A DNA stretch of 64,000 nt, taken from NCBI RefSeq assembly GCF_036865545.1, contig NZ_CP142208.1:372001-436000 (forward strand), given 5' to 3'. The translations under genes and the position numbers were made by a program. Below the pieces are notes generated by a model. It saw nothing but the letters and a program-made list of their open reading frames with translations. It ran no database searches and had not been told where the DNA came from. Position 1 is the stretch's first letter. Every line of letters begins with the position of its first letter. This stretch comes from Erwinia sp. E_sp_B01_1. GTDB taxonomy: Bacteria; Pseudomonadota; Gammaproteobacteria; Enterobacterales; Enterobacteriaceae. Shown here one piece after another: positions 54,618-64,000 of this stretch.

Positions 54618-54976
54618 TGAATAAGGTGGCTTTTATTTTCAGTCAGGCTCCTCACGGCACCAGTGCCGGACGCGAAGGGCTGGATGCGGTGTTAGCGATA
54701 TCCGCGCTGAGTGAAGAGGTGGGGCTATTTTTTGTGAGTGATGGCGTCCTGCAGCTTATTTCTGGTCAGGATCCTGAACAGGTGCTTTCCCGTAACTACA
54801 TAGCGACTTTCGGCGTGCTGCCACTCTACGATCTTGAGCGTTTTTATGTTTGTGCTGCCTCCCTGGCCGAACGGGGTATCAGCGCTGAAATGGCAGAGGT
54901 TCTGCCGGTCGAAGTTTTAACGCCTTTGGCACTGCGTGCCGAGCTGGAAAAATACGATCGTATCATTACATTTTGA
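54617..54976 (+). CDS. tusC: TusC, sulfur relay complex subunit
   Basis: TusC forms the TusBCD hexamer with TusB and TusD. The 119 residues (E. coli 119) start [22 protein letters not shown], a DsrE-fold signature, and have no catalytic cysteine comparable with TusD. It is coupled to tusD by TGATG. Confidence 0.95.
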   Translation: MNKVAFIFSQAPHGTSAGREGLDAVLAISALSEEVGLFFVSDGVLQLISGQDPEQVLSRNYIATFGVLPLYDLERFYVCAASLAERGISAEMAEVLPVEVLTPLALRAELEKYDRIITF

Positions 54977-54983
54977 GGAAATT

Positions 54984-55271
54984 ATGCTGTATACCCTGAT
55001 CACCTCTCCTTATAAATGTGATTTAACCGCATTGATGCGAATTATTTCTCAGGGCGACGATCTGCTGCTGCTTCAGGACGGCGTGCTGGCCGCCCTGGAA
55101 GGGAGTCGGGCCCTTGAAATCTTGCTGAAAGCCCCTATATCACTGTATGTGCTGCAAGAAGATATTGTCGCTCGCGGACTTTCTGCTCAAATTTCAACCA
55201 GTGCGACCAGGGTAAGCTATACTGATTTCGTCGCGCTGACGGTAAAAAATCCGCAACAAATGACCTGGTAA
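54984..55271 (+). CDS. tusB: TusB, sulfur relay complex subunit
   Basis: TusB is the third member of TusBCD. The 95 residues match E. coli TusB in length (MLYTLITSPYKCDL, DDLLLLQDGVLAAL, VSYTDFVALTVKNPQQMTW). TGAGGAAA before the ATG at 54984 provides a ribosome site; the in-frame ATG at 54936 lies inside tusC and is rejected. It ends 22 bases before the str promoter. Confidence 0.95.
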   Translation: MLYTLITSPYKCDLTALMRIISQGDDLLLLQDGVLAALEGSRALEILLKAPISLYVLQEDIVARGLSAQISTSATRVSYTDFVALTVKNPQQMTW

Positions 55272-55293
55272 CTCACGATATCCTGGTTATTTC

Positions 55294-55771
<478 letters not shown>

Positions 55772-55852
55772 TGGTTCTCCGTTAAGTAAGGCCAAACGTT
55801 TTATCTTAAATGTCATAATAAACTCGTAGAGTTTTGGACAATCCTGAATTAA

Positions 55853-56338
<486 letters not shown>

Positions 56339-56349
56339 CAGCTTCGTAG

Positions 56350-58548
<2,199 letters not shown>

Positions 58549-58561
58549 GCTACAGTTTTAA

Positions 58562-59803
<1,242 letters not shown>

Positions 59804-59818
59804 TTGCTGATAGCCTGA

Positions 59819-59873
59819 GGCGGAGCTTGCTCCGCCATAGCAAATAAAGAGAGCACTCAGGTGCTCTTTTTTT
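59819..59873 (+). terminator. Double hairpin after tufA
   Basis: GGCGGAGC/GCTCCGCC (59819-59836) is followed by AGAGCAC/GTGCTCT (59850-59867) with a T run. The second is the main terminator. Confidence 0.88.
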
Positions 59874-59911
59874 ATGTCCGCAATCCGGACAGATTCGCCA
59901 GGCATTGTAAT

Positions 59912-59930
59912 AAAAACGATTCGCATTTAC
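59912..59930. promoter_or_regulatory. Fur-like site upstream of bfd
   Basis: Read on the minus strand, GTAAATGCGAATCGTTTTT matches the Fur consensus at about 12 of 19 positions by my count. bfd is Fur-repressed in related bacteria. It lies 33 bases before the bfd ATG. Confidence 0.5.
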
Positions 59931-59962
59931 ACTATGATCAGAAATTGTACTGGAGTGGCAAA

Positions 59963-60157
59963 ATGTACGTCTGTTTGTGTAATGCTGTGAGTGACAAAAC
60001 CATCCGCGAAGTGGTCCGCCGTTATCAACCCAAATCCATACAGCATCTCCGTCAACTGGTCCCGGTTGGCAAGCAATGCGGTAAATGTATCCGCGCCGCA
60101 CGCGAAATCATGGATGAAGAATTACAGCATGTTCCGCAGTACAAAGAGATCGCCTGA
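59963..60157 (+). CDS. bfd: Bacterioferritin-associated ferredoxin
   Basis: Bfd gives electrons to bacterioferritin so that stored iron is released. The 64 residues (E. coli 64) hold the [2Fe-2S] ligands Cys4, Cys6, Cys39 and Cys42 (CLC, CGKC). TGGAGTGG supplies a ribosome site, and the open frame upstream to 59861 has no homology. It lies 84 bases before bfr. Confidence 0.97.
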   Translation: MYVCLCNAVSDKTIREVVRRYQPKSIQHLRQLVPVGKQCGKCIRAAREIMDEELQHVPQYKEIA

Positions 60158-60241
60158 TAATCTCCCTATATTTAGTCATGGTTTTTTGACTTCCCTCATT
60201 CCGCGTCTACGATTTGATTAACTGGAAGCGGAGGAAGCAAA

Positions 60242-60718
60242 ATGAAGGGCGATATAAAAATCATAAGTCATCTTAATAAACTGCTTGGAAATGAGCTGGT
60301 TGCCATCAATCAGTATTTCCTGCATGCGCGGATGTTCAAAAACTGGGGACTGATGCGTCTGAACGACATTGAGTATCATGAGTCGATCGATGAAATGAAA
60401 CATGCTGATAAATATATTGAACGCATATTATTTCTCGAGGGGCTCCCAAATCTGCAAGATCTTGGCAGGTTACGCATTGGAGAAGATGTGGAAGAGATGT
60501 TGCAATCCGATCTGCAACTGGAGCTTGAAGGCGCAAAAGATTTGCGCGAAGCCATCTCTTATGCGGATAAGGTTCATGATTACGTCAGCAGGGATATGAT
60601 GATTAAGATTCTGGAAGATGAAGAGCAGCATATCGATTTTCTTGAAACCGAGCTTGAGCTGATCGGTAAGATAGGTACGCAAAATTATCTGCAGTCACAA
60701 ATAAAAGTAGAAGAGTAG
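60242..60718 (+). CDS. bfr: Bacterioferritin
   Basis: Bfr forms a 24-mer that stores iron, with heme between subunits. The 158 residues match E. coli. The heme ligand Met52 is in DEMKHADKY; ferroxidase residues Glu18, Glu51, His54, Glu94, Glu127 and His130 all appear. A hairpin with a T run follows at 60753-60791. Confidence 0.98.
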   Translation: MKGDIKIISHLNKLLGNELVAINQYFLHARMFKNWGLMRLNDIEYHESIDEMKHADKYIERILFLEGLPNLQDLGRLRIGEDVEEMLQSDLQLELEGAKDLREAISYADKVHDYVSRDMMIKILEDEEQHIDFLETELELIGKIGTQNYLQSQIKVEE

Positions 60719-61366
<648 letters not shown>

Positions 61367-61386
61367 TCAGGTCATTGAGCGATTGA

Positions 61387-63782
<2,396 letters not shown>

Positions 63783-63795
63783 TTTTAGAGGATAA

Positions 63796-64000
<205 letters not shown>

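Overview
The window is a 64 kb piece of an enterobacterial (Enterobacterales, gamma-proteobacterial) chromosome. It reads as the stretch from feoAB to the start of the S10 ribosomal-protein operon, which Escherichia coli carries in the same order. Protein similarity is very high throughout, judged from remembered E. coli sequences. The gaps and insertions relative to E. coli point to a genus such as Erwinia or Pantoea, but that placement is inference. I saw no insertion sequence, phage, CRISPR array, tRNA or rRNA gene.

Layout. 1-3603: feoB (cut by the left edge), feoA behind a Fur box, and tex, all on the minus strand. 3697-6532: greB, then the ompR-envZ osmosensor operon. 6620-12033: pckA, hslO, hslR and igaA (minus); igaA is split by a one-base frameshift in a run of seven A. 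12445-19209: nudE, mrcA and the hofMNOPQ operon for use of external DNA. 19596-25721: aroK-aroB-damX-dam-rpe-gph-trpS, the classic dam superoperon. 25844-33767: cysG-nirD-nirB (minus, FNR and NarL/NarP sites), codA, tsgA, ppiA. 33865-36336: a shortened fic whose N-terminus looks like its antitoxin YhfG, then pabA and argD (double ArgR operator). 36514-42216: yhfK, crp, yhfA, prkB, yheU, yheT. 42302-46520: an inserted block with a LysE-family exporter and tauABCD for taurine sulfur. 46648-54976 and on to 55271: yheS, kefGB, yheV, slyD, slyX, fkpA, yheO, tusDCB. 55397-59803: str operon rpsL-rpsG-fusA-tufA. 59963-60718: bfd-bfr. 61055-64000: rpsJ-rplC-rplD-rplW-rplB and the first part of rpsS behind an S10-type attenuator leader.

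How the parts work together. Most of the window is core housekeeping: translation (str and S10 operons, tusDCB, trpS), global control (crp, ompR-envZ, dam), wall synthesis (mrcA, damX) and aromatic or arginine supply (aroKB, pabA, argD). Iron appears twice: uptake (feoAB) and storage and release (bfd-bfr), each with a Fur-like site. nirBD and cysG form one unit because CysG makes the siroheme that NirB needs.

The most interesting departures from the expected gene order are the YhfG-Fic fusion with changed inhibitory and metal-site residues, the igaA frameshift, the loss of yrfG and nirC, and the codA and lysE-tauABCD insertions.
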